This document shows positions 52,529 to 61,637 of a stretch of 64,000 nucleotides of DNA, in pieces. The number at the start of each line of letters is the position of its first letter. The stretch's first letter is position 1. A program made the position numbers and the translations under genes. A model generated the notes under the pieces. That model worked only from the letters and a program-made list of their open reading frames with translations, made no database searches and was not told the origin of the DNA. Source of the stretch: Myxococcales bacterium (GTDB lineage Bacteria; Myxococcota_A; Polyangia; Polyangiales; GCA-016699535); contig CP064980.1 in the NCBI GenBank assembly GCA_016699535.1, positions 124,001-188,000 of the forward strand. Reading direction: 5' to 3'.

Positions 52529-52998
52529 GGCGCGTCCTTATCACCAAAATGCATAGGTTGGTGCTGTTTATTAAGAACCATAGCGTTTGCTTCTGAGTAA
52601 GGCATTGATCCCGCTGATCCCCTTTTTACTGCTGCTGGGCCATAACCCATCGGAGAACTGTCCACTTTAATAAAAGCAATGCTTGTCTTTGTTAGCCATC
52701 GATCCTCTTGATAGGCGCGAAAATAAGTTGCTTGAGCTTCGATGTTCTGTTTAACAAGATGCTCAAACAAACAACCTGGATCGTCAAAATTGAATACCTC
52801 GGCATTGTTGCTTTGCACTTGTGCCGCAAAACGCCGATCGCTAATATGCATTCGACAATGTGCACATACATCCCGATCCCATGCGATTGGAACTGGACCT
52901 TCGACAGTTCGCTGCACTTGCCAGACAAAAAGAACAAGCGACAAGGCAACGATGATTGTCACTGCAACTGCAATTTTCTTTAACGAATTATTACTCAT
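52525..52998 (-). CDS. nosL: NosL copper chaperone-like protein
   Basis: About 157 residues from the ATG at 52998, which overlaps the nosF stop. An N-terminal membrane helix (IAVAVTIIVALSLVLFVW) replaces the lipobox seen in many NosL proteins. The metal motif is DVCAHCRMHISDRRFAAQV (CxxCxM), followed by FDDPGCLFEHLVKQN and DSSPMGYGPAAVKRG, all characteristic. NosL binds Cu(I) and feeds copper to apo-NosZ in the periplasm. It lies between nosF and nosY, giving the order D-F-L-Y. Confidence 0.88.
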   Translation of the reverse strand: MSNNSLKKIAVAVTIIVALSLVLFVWQVQRTVEGPVPIAWDRDVCAHCRMHISDRRFAAQVQSNNAEVFNFDDPGCLFEHLVKQNIEAQATYFRAYQEDRWLTKTSIAFIKVDSSPMGYGPAAVKRGSAGSMPYSEANAMVLNKQHQPMHFGDKDAP

Positions 52999-53887
52999 GT
53001 TGTACCTGCTCTTTTGAATTGAGGCCAAGCTCCACCGATTCAATATCCTGAACATAAAGGTGTGCAAGATCACTCCCTAACTCTTTCATCGTCGAGGCTA
53101 GAAGGCTTATTTTATCTTTTTGCTTTACTCGCGAAATCCACCATCGTCCCAATGCTGGTTCAAACCCCCGCGCCGCGAGCCATTCATCATGTTTGTGCTG
53201 AGGCACATGAAGTTCAACGATGCTAGTAGCGTGATCATCGAGGAAAACACGAGCCGAACCACTGAACACGAGCCTACCCTGTTGCAATAAAGCGACCTCA
53301 TCAACCAAATGCGTAAGCTCGTCTAGACGATGCGAGGAGAGCAACATGGTGGAGTGTCGTGTGTAGTGAGGTAGAAGTTTAAAAAACGCTTGCCGACTCC
53401 CAGAATCCAGACTCGCGGTAGGCTCGTCCATCACTATAAAGGTCGGTTTGGAAAAAAGCGCCAATGCAATCACAAGTTTTTGTTTCATTCCACCCGATAA
53501 GCTCCGAAACGACTGAGTGGCAATAGCATCCAGATCAAGACCGAGTTCAGCAGCCAGGATGTGAACGTCATCGACTGGGGCTTCACGTACCATGCAGATG
53601 TTTTTGACGATTTCGCCTACCGGTGCTTTGAGTTGCGGTGAAATCTGCGGGACATAGCCAATGTGCCTTGTGAATTCTAGATCTCCGTTTATGAGCTGCT
53701 CACCGTTGAAGCATACACTTCCTTTTGAACGCAAAAGTCCAAGCGCGATACGGACAAGGGTGGTTTTCCCAGAACCGTTGGGACCAATGAGGGCAAGTTT
53801 GCTGCCCTTGGCGATGCACAGAGAAAGGTCGTTGAGCGCTCTATGCTCAGCAAACGATTTTGAAATATGCTTGAGTTCAATTCGCAC
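52991..53887 (-). CDS. nosF: NosF-type ABC transporter ATPase
   Basis: A 298-residue ATPase: Walker A GPNGSGKTT (about 37), Q-loop YVPQISPQL, signature LSGGMKQKLVIALAL, Walker B TFIVMDEPTASLD and H-loop LLSSHRLDELTHLVDEVALL. The C-terminal 90 residues are an accessory domain. It works with nosY and nosD in NosZ copper-site maturation. It overlaps nosL by 8 bases; 148 bases without visible signals separate it from nosD. Confidence 0.88.
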   Translation of the reverse strand: MRIELKHISKSFAEHRALNDLSLCIAKGSKLALIGPNGSGKTTLVRIALGLLRSKGSVCFNGEQLINGDLEFTRHIGYVPQISPQLKAPVGEIVKNICMVREAPVDDVHILAAELGLDLDAIATQSFRSLSGGMKQKLVIALALFSKPTFIVMDEPTASLDSGSRQAFFKLLPHYTRHSTMLLSSHRLDELTHLVDEVALLQQGRLVFSGSARVFLDDHATSIVELHVPQHKHDEWLAARGFEPALGRWWISRVKQKDKISLLASTMKELGSDLAHLYVQDIESVELGLNSKEQVQHE

Positions 53888-54035
53888 CGCAACAGCTACC
53901 TTGTTCTAAGAGTTAACCTTGGCTTGGGATCGACCAAGACCAGTTTAGGCTTCAATAACGGCACTGCATGCCCCACAAAGTCAACTATCGATAACGACAG
54001 CGTACTGAAGAAAAAGGAAAGCTGCGGGTAGGTGC

Positions 54036-55196
54036 TTACGAGTTGATTCGAAAGGCTGCGTAGCTCATGGGGATATCGCCAACCCCATCTTCATCCATGT
54101 CATAACCCACATAATCATCGAACATATTGCCTCGCCAGGTTGTGTTGAGGGCAGTACCGCCGCCTTCAACGCGCACGGGCGTTTGATAGTCAAAGAATGC
54201 ATTACCCTTGAAAGTATTTGCTCGCTCGCCGCCATGAAATATCACAGCTACGTCACCAAACTTGAAACGGTTATCGTAAAAATCGTTTTGATCCTCGATC
54301 TGAAGTGGAGAAGTATCTAAATACACACCGACCGTGTTGTCTATAAATTCATTGTGTTTGACGCGCAGGTTACCGGATTCTTTGATGCCAAGGCCCATCC
54401 CTGCTGCACCCGAGGAATGCCAAAACTCGTTTCTCTGCAATGCGATGTCCCTGGAATACATAATAAAAACTCCCACCACATTATTACGATAACGGTTCCC
54501 GATGATCCTGTTTCTGTGGCTGTACATAAAATGCGTGCCGTAGCGACCATGGGTTACTTCATTGTTTTTAAGGACATTGTTTGATGAATACCAAACAACG
54601 ACATCGCGGCTATGGGCCACTTTGTTGTCTTCAACGCGACTGTGATACACTTCCCACAAGCGAATACCATCGCCTCGTAGACCCAAAGCTGCGCCAGAGT
54701 TTCCAAGCACGTGGTTGCCCTTGATCACGGCGTGTTTAACTTTTTCAACCAGTATACCGAAGGTTGCATGTTGCACACGGCAACCTTCAATACGCACATC
54801 ATTGGCTTTGACGTGTATCGCAGCATCCAAGGTATCAAACCGACCACCACTTCCATCCACTGTCAAACCCAATAAATGAGTACGATCTGCTTGGATTTCC
54901 ACCGTGGTACCTCGACCAGTGGATTGGATCACGCTTTTAGCATGTCCCCAAAGGACAACAGTTTTTCTCAACACGATTGGACCAGGATAAACCCCTTCTT
55001 TTAAACAAAGCACTTGCCCCTTAGGAACCGAATCGAGCACGTGCTGCAAGTCCTGATCGACACGAACCTCCTTGCAAGCCAATGGTTTATCAGGATGTGC
55101 ATCATGAAAGACGCTGTGTCTTTGAACAGCACGCTCAGATGCACACTGTCCTAGCAAAAGAACAACAAACACCACGATGTTAGACTGAGTTTTCAC
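54036..55196 (-). CDS. nosD: NosD periplasmic copper-maturation protein
   Basis: A 386-residue protein with a signal peptide (IVVFVVLLLGQCASE; Cys about 18 may be lipidated). The body is a right-handed beta-helix built from short repeats (GDGIRLWEVYHSRVEDNKVA, NVLKNNEVTHGRYGTHFMYS, NRIIGNRYRNNVVGVFIMYS, EIALQ-type turns), the NosD/carbohydrate-binding CASH pattern, including GTHFMYS and GVFIMYSR typical of NosD. NosD works with NosFY to assemble CuZ in NosZ. It lies 62 bases after nosZ. Confidence 0.9.
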   Translation of the reverse strand: MKTQSNIVVFVVLLLGQCASERAVQRHSVFHDAHPDKPLACKEVRVDQDLQHVLDSVPKGQVLCLKEGVYPGPIVLRKTVVLWGHAKSVIQSTGRGTTVEIQADRTHLLGLTVDGSGGRFDTLDAAIHVKANDVRIEGCRVQHATFGILVEKVKHAVIKGNHVLGNSGAALGLRGDGIRLWEVYHSRVEDNKVAHSRDVVVWYSSNNVLKNNEVTHGRYGTHFMYSHRNRIIGNRYRNNVVGVFIMYSRDIALQRNEFWHSSGAAGMGLGIKESGNLRVKHNEFIDNTVGVYLDTSPLQIEDQNDFYDNRFKFGDVAVIFHGGERANTFKGNAFFDYQTPVRVEGGGTALNTTWRGNMFDDYVGYDMDEDGVGDIPMSYAAFRINS

Positions 55197-55258
55197 CTTC
55201 GAACTCGAGACGATCCCTGTACCCTAGGGAAAGCTACAAGGATCGTCCCTTTCACTTG

Positions 55259-57226
55259 TTACAGTTGTCCTTTTGGTTCGACCAGCAAATAACCCGCCAT
55301 TTCAAGATGCAACGCGGAACAGAACTCCGTGCAGTAGAAAGGAAATACACCAGCCCTTTGTGCAACGAAAGTTACGTTGGAGTGTTTACCAGGCTCGAGA
55401 CTAAGATGTATGTTGTGCGAATCAATGGTAAAGCCATGCGTGGCATCCTGCGCTTGCTCGACGTTGGTCACGTGCAAATGCACTGTGTCTCCTTGCTTAA
55501 CGCGGATAATATCAGGGGTGAAATGACTACGCACGGCGGTCATGTAAACGTGCACACCATCTTCTTTACGCTCGATTCCTTCTTTGCCTCCTTCAACAGC
55601 AAATTTGTCTTTCCTACCGGATAAAACATCGGTCCCTACGGGTTTGTACACATCCACTGCTTTAATTTTATCGGCTTTTATCATTTGTGCGTAATGCGGT
55701 TCCCCGAGGGGGATGGGCAAGTCGTAAAGCAGCTGCATGTTTTCAGTACTTGTGTCGATCAGTTGAAAGTTTTGGGGATGCAAAGGCCCCACTTTGGCAA
55801 AACGATCGATGGCCCATTTGTTCATAGCAACCAAGTACTTCCCATCGGGACTGACCGTATCTCCTTCAGCGGTCGCCAAATGGCCTATGTTGTAATGCAC
55901 TGGTATTTTCTCAACGACTTTGAGATCTTTAAGAGACCATTTGGCCACTTTGGACTCGATAAAAACCGAAGTGTACGCATAGCCCTCATTGTCAAACTGA
56001 GTGTGCAGCGGACCAAGACCGATTTCACATTGTCCGCGAATGGCTTTCTTGAAGGGCAAAATAGGCACACCATAAGAATCTTTGCCTTCAAAACTTTTTG
56101 ACTCAATGAGTTTGATCATCTGTGCCCAATTGTACACTGTGGCATGGGTATCGAGTTTCCCTCCAACAACCATCTCTTTGCCATCCGGCGTCACATCGAT
56201 GCCATGAGGGCTCTTGGGCTCGCCCACAAAATAAAGCAAACCTTCTTGGATGGCCGTTTCAAGCGAAATCACCGGCATCTTGGCTATGGTTTTGGTCTTC
56301 CCACTCTTGGCTACTTGTTCAGCTTTTTTCCAATTGAAAATATGCAGGTAGTCCATGTCATTTTGCGAAGCTCCGGACTCCATGGGCGGTTTGCCTTCCA
56401 TGTTTCCACCGTACGAGCGCTCCACGTTAAAGGAGTTAAAAAATACCCAACCCTCGCTAGCAAGTTTCCCGGCATCGGATAGATCCTGACCGTAGGGAGG
56501 GAGCTCAACCGCCCAACTTTTCTCTGGGATGATCCGTCCTTTTTCGCGATCAAACTTCCAAAATATGGCAGCACCACGGTATTTTTCGTTGAACTCATCC
56601 AGCGATGCATAGCCGCCCCCAAGCGGCGCAGGATATTGCGCTGCTTCGATCACGTACTCGGTATTGGGCGTCACGAAAGTGGCGCCATGCTCGGATTGAA
56701 TTAATTCACTGGCAACAATCTGTTTTGTAACAAAATCATGCAAATCGATGACTGCAACACGCGGATTGGCTTTGTCATTAACAAAAATGTACTGCCCGTC
56801 GTATTCCCCCTTGGTCTCGCTCAACGCCGGATGATGCATATCTCCCCAGGTCAGCATCTTTCCATTACGCGAGCCTTGTTTGAGTAACTCGTTGGTATTG
56901 TCACCATAACCATAGCCTTGCCAAGGCTCTGGAGTGAACACGCCCACGTACTTCAAGATGCGCATGCTGGGTACGCCAATTACAATAAGGTTTCCTCCAT
57001 GACCCCCGGAAGCGAAAAGATAGTAATCATCCTTTGTGCCTGTGGGCATGTAGGTTTTTAGAGCCGCGGTCACATCCGCTTCGCTTAGATTGCGTGCTTC
57101 CATGATTTCAGCCACCGTTGCTCCAGAAGCGCTTTTCTTGTCGCTCCCGCAATTCCAACCCAAAGACAGCAGAACCAGCGCTGCAATGCCTATTGCAGAT
57201 ACAACTATTTTTTTCTTCTTTGTCAT
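55259..57226 (-). CDS. nosZ: Nitrous oxide reductase, clade II type
   Basis: About 655 residues from the ATG at 57226 with AGAGGA upstream (a GTG at 57241 overlaps the cytochrome stop). A Sec-type leader (KKKIVVSAIGIAALVLLSLG) with no twin arginine points to clade II NosZ. The seven-bladed propeller carries CuZ His ligands (GDMHHP about 128, EHGATF, PHGIDVTPDG, GHLATAEGDTVSPDG). The C-terminal cupredoxin has the CuA site FPFYCTEFCSALHLEMAGY with both Cys, the His and Met. It reduces N2O to N2 in the periplasm. It is followed by nosD, F, L and Y. Confidence 0.95.
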   Translation of the reverse strand: MTKKKKIVVSAIGIAALVLLSLGWNCGSDKKSASGATVAEIMEARNLSEADVTAALKTYMPTGTKDDYYLFASGGHGGNLIVIGVPSMRILKYVGVFTPEPWQGYGYGDNTNELLKQGSRNGKMLTWGDMHHPALSETKGEYDGQYIFVNDKANPRVAVIDLHDFVTKQIVASELIQSEHGATFVTPNTEYVIEAAQYPAPLGGGYASLDEFNEKYRGAAIFWKFDREKGRIIPEKSWAVELPPYGQDLSDAGKLASEGWVFFNSFNVERSYGGNMEGKPPMESGASQNDMDYLHIFNWKKAEQVAKSGKTKTIAKMPVISLETAIQEGLLYFVGEPKSPHGIDVTPDGKEMVVGGKLDTHATVYNWAQMIKLIESKSFEGKDSYGVPILPFKKAIRGQCEIGLGPLHTQFDNEGYAYTSVFIESKVAKWSLKDLKVVEKIPVHYNIGHLATAEGDTVSPDGKYLVAMNKWAIDRFAKVGPLHPQNFQLIDTSTENMQLLYDLPIPLGEPHYAQMIKADKIKAVDVYKPVGTDVLSGRKDKFAVEGGKEGIERKEDGVHVYMTAVRSHFTPDIIRVKQGDTVHLHVTNVEQAQDATHGFTIDSHNIHLSLEPGKHSNVTFVAQRAGVFPFYCTEFCSALHLEMAGYLLVEPKGQL

Positions 57227-57237
57227 GGCGATTCCTC

Positions 57238-57669
57238 TCACTTTCCGCTCAGATCGCGAATTTTGTTGCGTAATGCAATGACCACTTCTGCTTTGCTATT
57301 CAAGTCTGGATTCGGTGGCATTGCAGCGCTCTTACCCACCGCCGCGCCTCCGTACTGTATAATTTTTTCTAGATGCTCATCCGTGACAGATTTTTGCCAC
57401 TCCGGATCAGTCAAATCACGCGGCGGCGGCGTTAGACCTTTAGAGGCCGGACCATCACCCTTTCCCATGGTTCCATGGCAAGGCGTGCAACGCGTTGCGA
57501 AAATTTCCTCCGCTTGAGCAAGAGCTTCCGGTGAAACGCTTACACTACTCTTTGTTTGAGTTTGTTCAGATGCTTGCGTCTGATTGTTTCTAGAACAGCC
57601 GCTTGCCAACAACCCACCGGCGGCAAATCCAATCAATAGACACCACCCGCGCAGTTCTCTTGCATGCAT
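57238..57669 (-). CDS. Lipoprotein mono-haem cytochrome c
   Basis: A 143-residue protein. The signal peptide ends GGLLASGCSR (lipobox Cys about 25), then a Ser/Thr/Gln spacer, then a class I cytochrome c fold: ATRCTPCHGTMGKGDGPASK (CxxCH), GLTPPPRDLTDPEWQKSVTD, and the likely axial Met in KSAAMPPNPDL. It probably passes electrons to NosZ; clade II nos clusters usually encode a c-type cytochrome for this. AAGGAGG lies 10 bases before the ATG. Its stop lies just before the nosZ start. The 184 bases upstream to ric show no clear promoter. Confidence 0.88.
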   Translation of the reverse strand: MHARELRGWCLLIGFAAGGLLASGCSRNNQTQASEQTQTKSSVSVSPEALAQAEEIFATRCTPCHGTMGKGDGPASKGLTPPPRDLTDPEWQKSVTDEHLEKIIQYGGAAVGKSAAMPPNPDLNSKAEVVIALRNKIRDLSGK

Positions 57670-57853
57670 ATGCGTCTATCCTCCTTGTTGAAATCGAAAG
57701 TAATTGTTTTTCTCACCATTAAAGTTATCTGACAAGGCGTGACTGCAAAGAATCACTTATCGTTCGGACTATTTTTGTTTCGCATGCACAAACCGAGAGT
57801 AAAGTGCTGCCGAAAAAAAGTGGACACTGTCTACTTACGCAATCTCCATTGAT

Positions 57854-58516
57854 TCAGCCGGCTAGCGCCCGAGGGAAGAGAATGTTGTTTTCCAAATGGA
57901 TATGGTCCATCAGCTCAATCTCGAATTCTGCAAGCGCACGGTATAGCTCGTGCCAGCTCGTGCAAGCTTTCTCTGGAACGTTCAGATCATGGGTGAGCTC
58001 GCGGATACGCTGCAAAGTCTGTCCATGATCATCGTGCTCCTGCATCATCACCTGGACCGGCATGTGAGCCATGGCACCGCGGCCCGTCACGATGAGCGGA
58101 AATAAAATTTGCTCCTCCTTTGTTAAATGCATCTCGATAGAAGCCCTCGCCTCCATTAGCAACGCAGCAAGTCCTTGTGGACAGTGCGCATGCTGGGCAT
58201 GAACGCGCTCAACTTTTGTTGCAAGCTCAAGCAGCCTGGGTAGCTCACTGCGCAAAGGAGTATGGTAGCGATCAAGGATGTGCTGGATAAGTTCATCCAT
58301 CGGACGCTCATCCCAAAAAGTTTCATCCTCAGGCTCGAATACGGCAGCTTCAATGTCGCGAAGCACCACTTCAGCATCAATCTTTTTTTGGGCGCACGCT
58401 TCGCTCAGCGACCGCTGTCCACCGCAGCAGTAATTGAGGTGATAACCATGTAAGATCCTAGCCGCTCTAGGGTGGGCCATGACGAGTTCAGCCAGCGTCT
58501 GCTCAGTATCCTTCAT
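57854..58516 (-). CDS. ric: Iron-sulfur cluster repair di-iron protein (Ric/YtfE/ScdA)
   Basis: About 220 residues from the ATG at 58516 (GGAGAG upstream; a TTG at 58528 is possible). The N-terminal ScdA_N/DUF542 domain has ELVMAHPRAARILHGYHLNYC and CGGQRSLSEAC. The C-terminal hemerythrin-like domain has the ligand set HILDRYHTPLRSEL, HLTKEEQILFPLI, QVMMQEHDDHGQTLQRI and ELMDHIHLENNILFPRAL. Ric restores Fe-S clusters and di-iron sites damaged by NO and peroxide. A sigma-54 promoter and three NorR-type sites lie just upstream, so NO induction is expected. Confidence 0.93.
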   Translation of the reverse strand: MKDTEQTLAELVMAHPRAARILHGYHLNYCCGGQRSLSEACAQKKIDAEVVLRDIEAAVFEPEDETFWDERPMDELIQHILDRYHTPLRSELPRLLELATKVERVHAQHAHCPQGLAALLMEARASIEMHLTKEEQILFPLIVTGRGAMAHMPVQVMMQEHDDHGQTLQRIRELTHDLNVPEKACTSWHELYRALAEFEIELMDHIHLENNILFPRALAG

Positions 58517-58561
58517 AGGACTCTCCAATGTGTGTCAACTTGCGATCTTTGGCCTGCACAA

Positions 58562-58577
58562 AGCAAGAGATATGCCA
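58562..58577 (-). promoter_or_regulatory. Sigma-54 (-24/-12) promoter facing ric
   Basis: On the minus strand TGGCATATCTCTTGCT (58577-58562) matches the consensus TGGCAYR-N4-TTGCW closely, with GG and GC ten bases apart as required. Its -12 element is about 46 bases before the ric ATG, and the NorR-type sites lie about 40-100 bases upstream, a normal distance for an enhancer-bound activator. Confidence 0.72.
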
Positions 58578-58615
58578 AACTTAAAAGTTCGCTAAAATAG
58601 TGCGTTGTCAGACAT

Positions 58616-58679
58616 GTTGTATTTTTGACAACGCCATCTGCCGTTGTGATTTTCACAACATGGTTGTATATATCGCAAC
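58616..58679. promoter_or_regulatory. Three NorR-type enhancer sites
   Basis: GTTGTATTTTTGACAAC (58616-58632), GTTGTGATTTTCACAAC (58643-58659) and GTTGTATATATCGCAAC (58663-58679) share the form GTTGT-N7-RCAAC. The first two contain the known NorR core GT-N7-AC exactly and extend it to GTTGT-N7-ACAAC; the third has GC in place of AC. E. coli NorR also uses three sites. The third site ends at the base before the norR ATG. They are read as NorR binding sites from this match and the adjacent norR gene; the fit is strong but untested. Confidence 0.7.
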
Positions 58680-60238
58680 ATGAGCCAGCTTAATGTTCTT
58701 GTCTCCATTGCTTCAGATTTAACTGCGGCGCTGTCCTCCGAGGAACGTTATCATCGTCTACTTAGAGCACTGCGCAGGGTGATTCCATATGATGCCGCTG
58801 CTCTTTTGAAATTTGAAGGCGGTGCTCTGTTTCCATGGCCTCTGAAGGACTATCGGCCGACACAATGGGAAGGCGTTTTGCGCTAAAAGAGCATCCTCGA
58901 CTTGAGATCATCTGCCGCTCTAAGCAGCCTGTTATTTTTACGAGCGACAGTCCGCTTCCGGATCCTTACGATGGTTTGCTTGCTGATGATCATGGGGAGT
59001 TCACACGCATCCATGCGTGTCTTGGCTGTCCGCTTCGCGTTGGCGATGAGTTGATTGGCGCTCTGACAGCCGATGCTGCACAGCCACACGCTTTTGATGA
59101 CATCGACTCCAGTTTTCTTGCCACAGTGGGAGCTCTGGCTGCTGCGGAACTAAGAACTACACATCTTATCGAAGCGCTTGAACACAACGCCAAGCGACAA
59201 GGGCTCATTGCTCGTGACCTGATGCGTGATATGGACCTGCGGCAAGGCAACGACATGATTGGAACCGCGGCAGTGATGCAACGCTTGCGTAAGGACATCG
59301 ATCTTGTGGCACGCTCTGATTTTACTGTTCTCATTACTGGCGAAACAGGAGTTGGTAAAGAACTTGTTGCCCGCGCGGTGCACAATGCCTCGTTGCGTCA
59401 CGCTGAAGCCATGCTCTATGTCAACTGCGCGGCATTGCCGGAGACTTTGGCCGACAGCGAATTGTTCGGTCATGTTAAAGGAGCTTTCACCGGGGCATCG
59501 GCCGACCGAGCGGGAAAGTTCGAGGTAGCCCAGGCTGGGACACTTTTCCTTGATGAAATTGGAGAACTCCCTCTTTCTGTGCAGCCCAAATTATTGCGCG
59601 CTATTCAGGAAGGAGAGATCCAGCGCATCGGTTCAGACAAACTCATCAAAGCCGATGTGCGTCTCATCACTGCAACCAATCGCGACTTGGAACGCGAGGT
59701 AGCAAGCAATAAATTCCGGGCCGACTTGTTCCATCGTCTGAATGTTTATCCTCTTCGGGTTCCTCCGCTTCGCGAGCGCAGCAGCGACATACCACTCTTA
59801 GCGGGATACTTTTGCGACGTGATGAGGCGGCGTTTGGGCTTCGGACCTGTCCGACTCGATCCGGAAGCCGTAGTAGCCCTCAAACACTATCCCTGGCCCG
59901 GTAATGTTCGCGAGCTGCAAAATCTCCTTTCGCGAGCCACACTCAAAGCAGCAGCTAACATCCGACGCGGGGAGCCGGTGATCATCCGCTGCTCGCATCT
60001 CGGACCTGACTTCAACACTTCATTTCAATCGACCGAGGAGATCATCGCCGCCAAGGCCGAACTAACTCCGATAAGCTTGAACCTCAAGGAAGCAACACGT
60101 GAATTTCAGCGAACAGTGATCGAACGTACTCTTGCTCAAAGCGAAGACAACTGGTCGGCCGCGGCACGTGCGCTTGGCATGCATCGAAGCAACCTGCACC
60201 ACCTAGCCGTGCGCCTGGCAATTAAGTCACAGTCTTAA
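58680..60238 (+). CDS. norR: NorR-type NO-responsive sigma-54 activator, one-base frameshift near 58833
   Basis: About 520 residues from the ATG at 58680. The first 50 or so codons (MSQLNVLVSIASDLTAALSS to FEGGALFP) go out of frame at CC 58833-58834; one more C joins them to MASEGLSADTMGRRFALKEH. The GAF domain keeps the residues implicated in NorR iron binding: LPDPYDGL, the HAC of RIHACLG, TADAAQP and the upstream RR. The AAA+ domain has GETGVGKELVARAVH, the sigma-54-contacting GAFTGAS, LFLDEIGELPLSVQPKLL and arginine fingers in RVPPLRERSSD. The Fis-type HTH is NWSAAARALGMHRSNLHHL. No Shine-Dalgarno precedes the ATG. Confidence 0.88.
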
Positions 60239-60318
60239 GGAATAGGGGTGCCGGGGCTGGGACTGCGTCAATTTACCGCATCCAAAACGACTTAGCTTGT
60301 GATACACGACCGATCAGT

Positions 60319-60714
60319 ATGACAAAGAGAACTATTTATATCGCACTGATGTTTTTCGTCCTTGGCCCCATGGCCATCACGGCATGCTCGGATGAAGACG
60401 ACTCGGAAGCTGGAGACTTTATCATCAGCGCAAGTATCGATCCTGATCCTCCTATCGTCGGTCGACACACGATGACTCTTTCCGTCACGGATCTTTCGAG
60501 TACGCCAGTGCTCGAAGCAAGTATTGAAGTCGATCCTCAGATGCCTGCACACGGTCATGGTTCCAATGAAACACCACTCGTTACCGAAATAGGTGAAGGG
60601 ACATACGAGGCTTACCCTGTAACATTCACCATGCCGGGAACATGGGAGGTTACAGTGCATGCTACAGCTGGCGAAAAGCACGGTATGCAGCATTTTAACT
60701 ACGAAGCCCAGTGA
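60319..60714 (+). CDS. YtkA-like small lipoprotein
   Basis: A 131-residue protein with lipobox GPMAITACSD (Cys about 23). The mature part is a YtkA-like beta-sandwich: FIISASIDPDPPIVGRHTMT, the PQMPAHGHG metal-type motif (about 74-81), VTEIGEGTYEAYPVTFTMPG and TWEVTVHA. The M-x-x-H-x-H signature suggests copper or other metal binding, and YtkA-like proteins are often found with copper and cytochrome maturation genes. Its stop overlaps the next gene's start by 4 bases. In this cluster a role in copper supply to NosZ is an inference. Confidence 0.75.
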   Translation: MTKRTIYIALMFFVLGPMAITACSDEDDSEAGDFIISASIDPDPPIVGRHTMTLSVTDLSSTPVLEASIEVDPQMPAHGHGSNETPLVTEIGEGTYEAYPVTFTMPGTWEVTVHATAGEKHGMQHFNYEAQ

Positions 60715-61637
60715 GTTTGTATCGATGGCTAGGCCTCACCGGGATGCTCTTGATGGTAGTAGTTTTTTCGGTGAGCAAAGCAAGCGCCGCAGCGTGTTGC
60801 ATGTCAGCCACGACCCAGGGCGTAGGCCGTCTTCTCATCTGGGAAGAATTCGCAGTCGGCATCAATACCTCTGTTGCCGTGAGTTTAGGATATTGGGACG
60901 CGGAGGGTCAGTGGCGACGCTATGGCAATAGTTACAGCGAGCAGGAGTGGCGTACCGAACTTTGGGGACTATTTGCTTTGCATCGCCGCCTATCGAGCTA
61001 TTTGCAAATTCCTTTTGTGGTGGGTCACCGCGAAAGTCCGCAGTTAGAAGGATTGGGCGTTGGAGCGGGTGATATTCAAGCCGGCGTTCGCTACGAACTG
61101 CTTGAGGTGGGGGAGTACGACGAATTACCCGCGGTGGCCCTCATTGCAGGGGTTTCGGCTCCCGTCGGCACGCCCGTTCAATCGGCCGATGAGTCCCTGG
61201 GAGCGGATACCACGGGCCGCGGAGCCTGGGTACTCACGTTGGGCACCAGTCTTGAGAAAACAGTTCTTCCGTGGTTTGCCAGGTTAAACATAGGAGCCTC
61301 GCTCCCTCTGCCTTTCAAACGCGATGATCTCGAAGTCTACCAATGGTTTGGTCCTGGAGTACAGTGTGGCGCTATGGGTGGAGTTGAAGTGACACAGGGT
61401 GTAGTCGTTAGTCTATTTGCACGCATGTCATGGGAAGCCGACTATCAACTCGACGGACAAACGATTGCCAATTCAGCACGCACTGATGTCAGTGCGGGAA
61501 CAACGCTGTCCTGGCGCTTAAGTCCACACTGGACACTTCAATCATCGGTGAGTACAGGTTTTTTTGTAGACGGTCTGGGCGATAATCAACCTGGCCGAGT
61601 GGTTACTAATCTTGGCATGCGTTATGGGTATTTCTAA
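60711..61637 (+). CDS. Hypothetical outer-membrane barrel-like protein
   Basis: A 308-residue protein with a signal peptide (LTGMLLMVVVFSVSKASAAA) followed by ACCMSATT, a Cys-Cys-Met group at the mature N terminus. The rest is a series of amphipathic strands (TELWGLFALHRRLSSYLQIP, AGDIQAGVRYELLEVG, WVLTLGTSLEKTVLPWFARL) ending in the aromatic MRYGYF expected of an outer-membrane barrel. It sits between the YtkA-like and redoxin genes with overlaps on both sides, so it belongs to the same operon. Metal transport is a guess from context. Confidence 0.62.
   Translation: MSLYRWLGLTGMLLMVVVFSVSKASAAACCMSATTQGVGRLLIWEEFAVGINTSVAVSLGYWDAEGQWRRYGNSYSEQEWRTELWGLFALHRRLSSYLQIPFVVGHRESPQLEGLGVGAGDIQAGVRYELLEVGEYDELPAVALIAGVSAPVGTPVQSADESLGADTTGRGAWVLTLGTSLEKTVLPWFARLNIGASLPLPFKRDDLEVYQWFGPGVQCGAMGGVEVTQGVVVSLFARMSWEADYQLDGQTIANSARTDVSAGTTLSWRLSPHWTLQSSVSTGFFVDGLGDNQPGRVVTNLGMRYGYF

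Noticed and set aside
57670..57853. FNR/Dnr box or NorR site before the cytochrome-nosZ genes
   Set aside because: No TTGAT-N4-ATCAA or GTTGT-N7-ACAAC was found in these 184 bases.
58835..60238. NorR starting inside the GAF domain as a complete gene
   Set aside because: The preceding frame encodes the missing start of the NorR GAF domain, so the gene begins at 58680.
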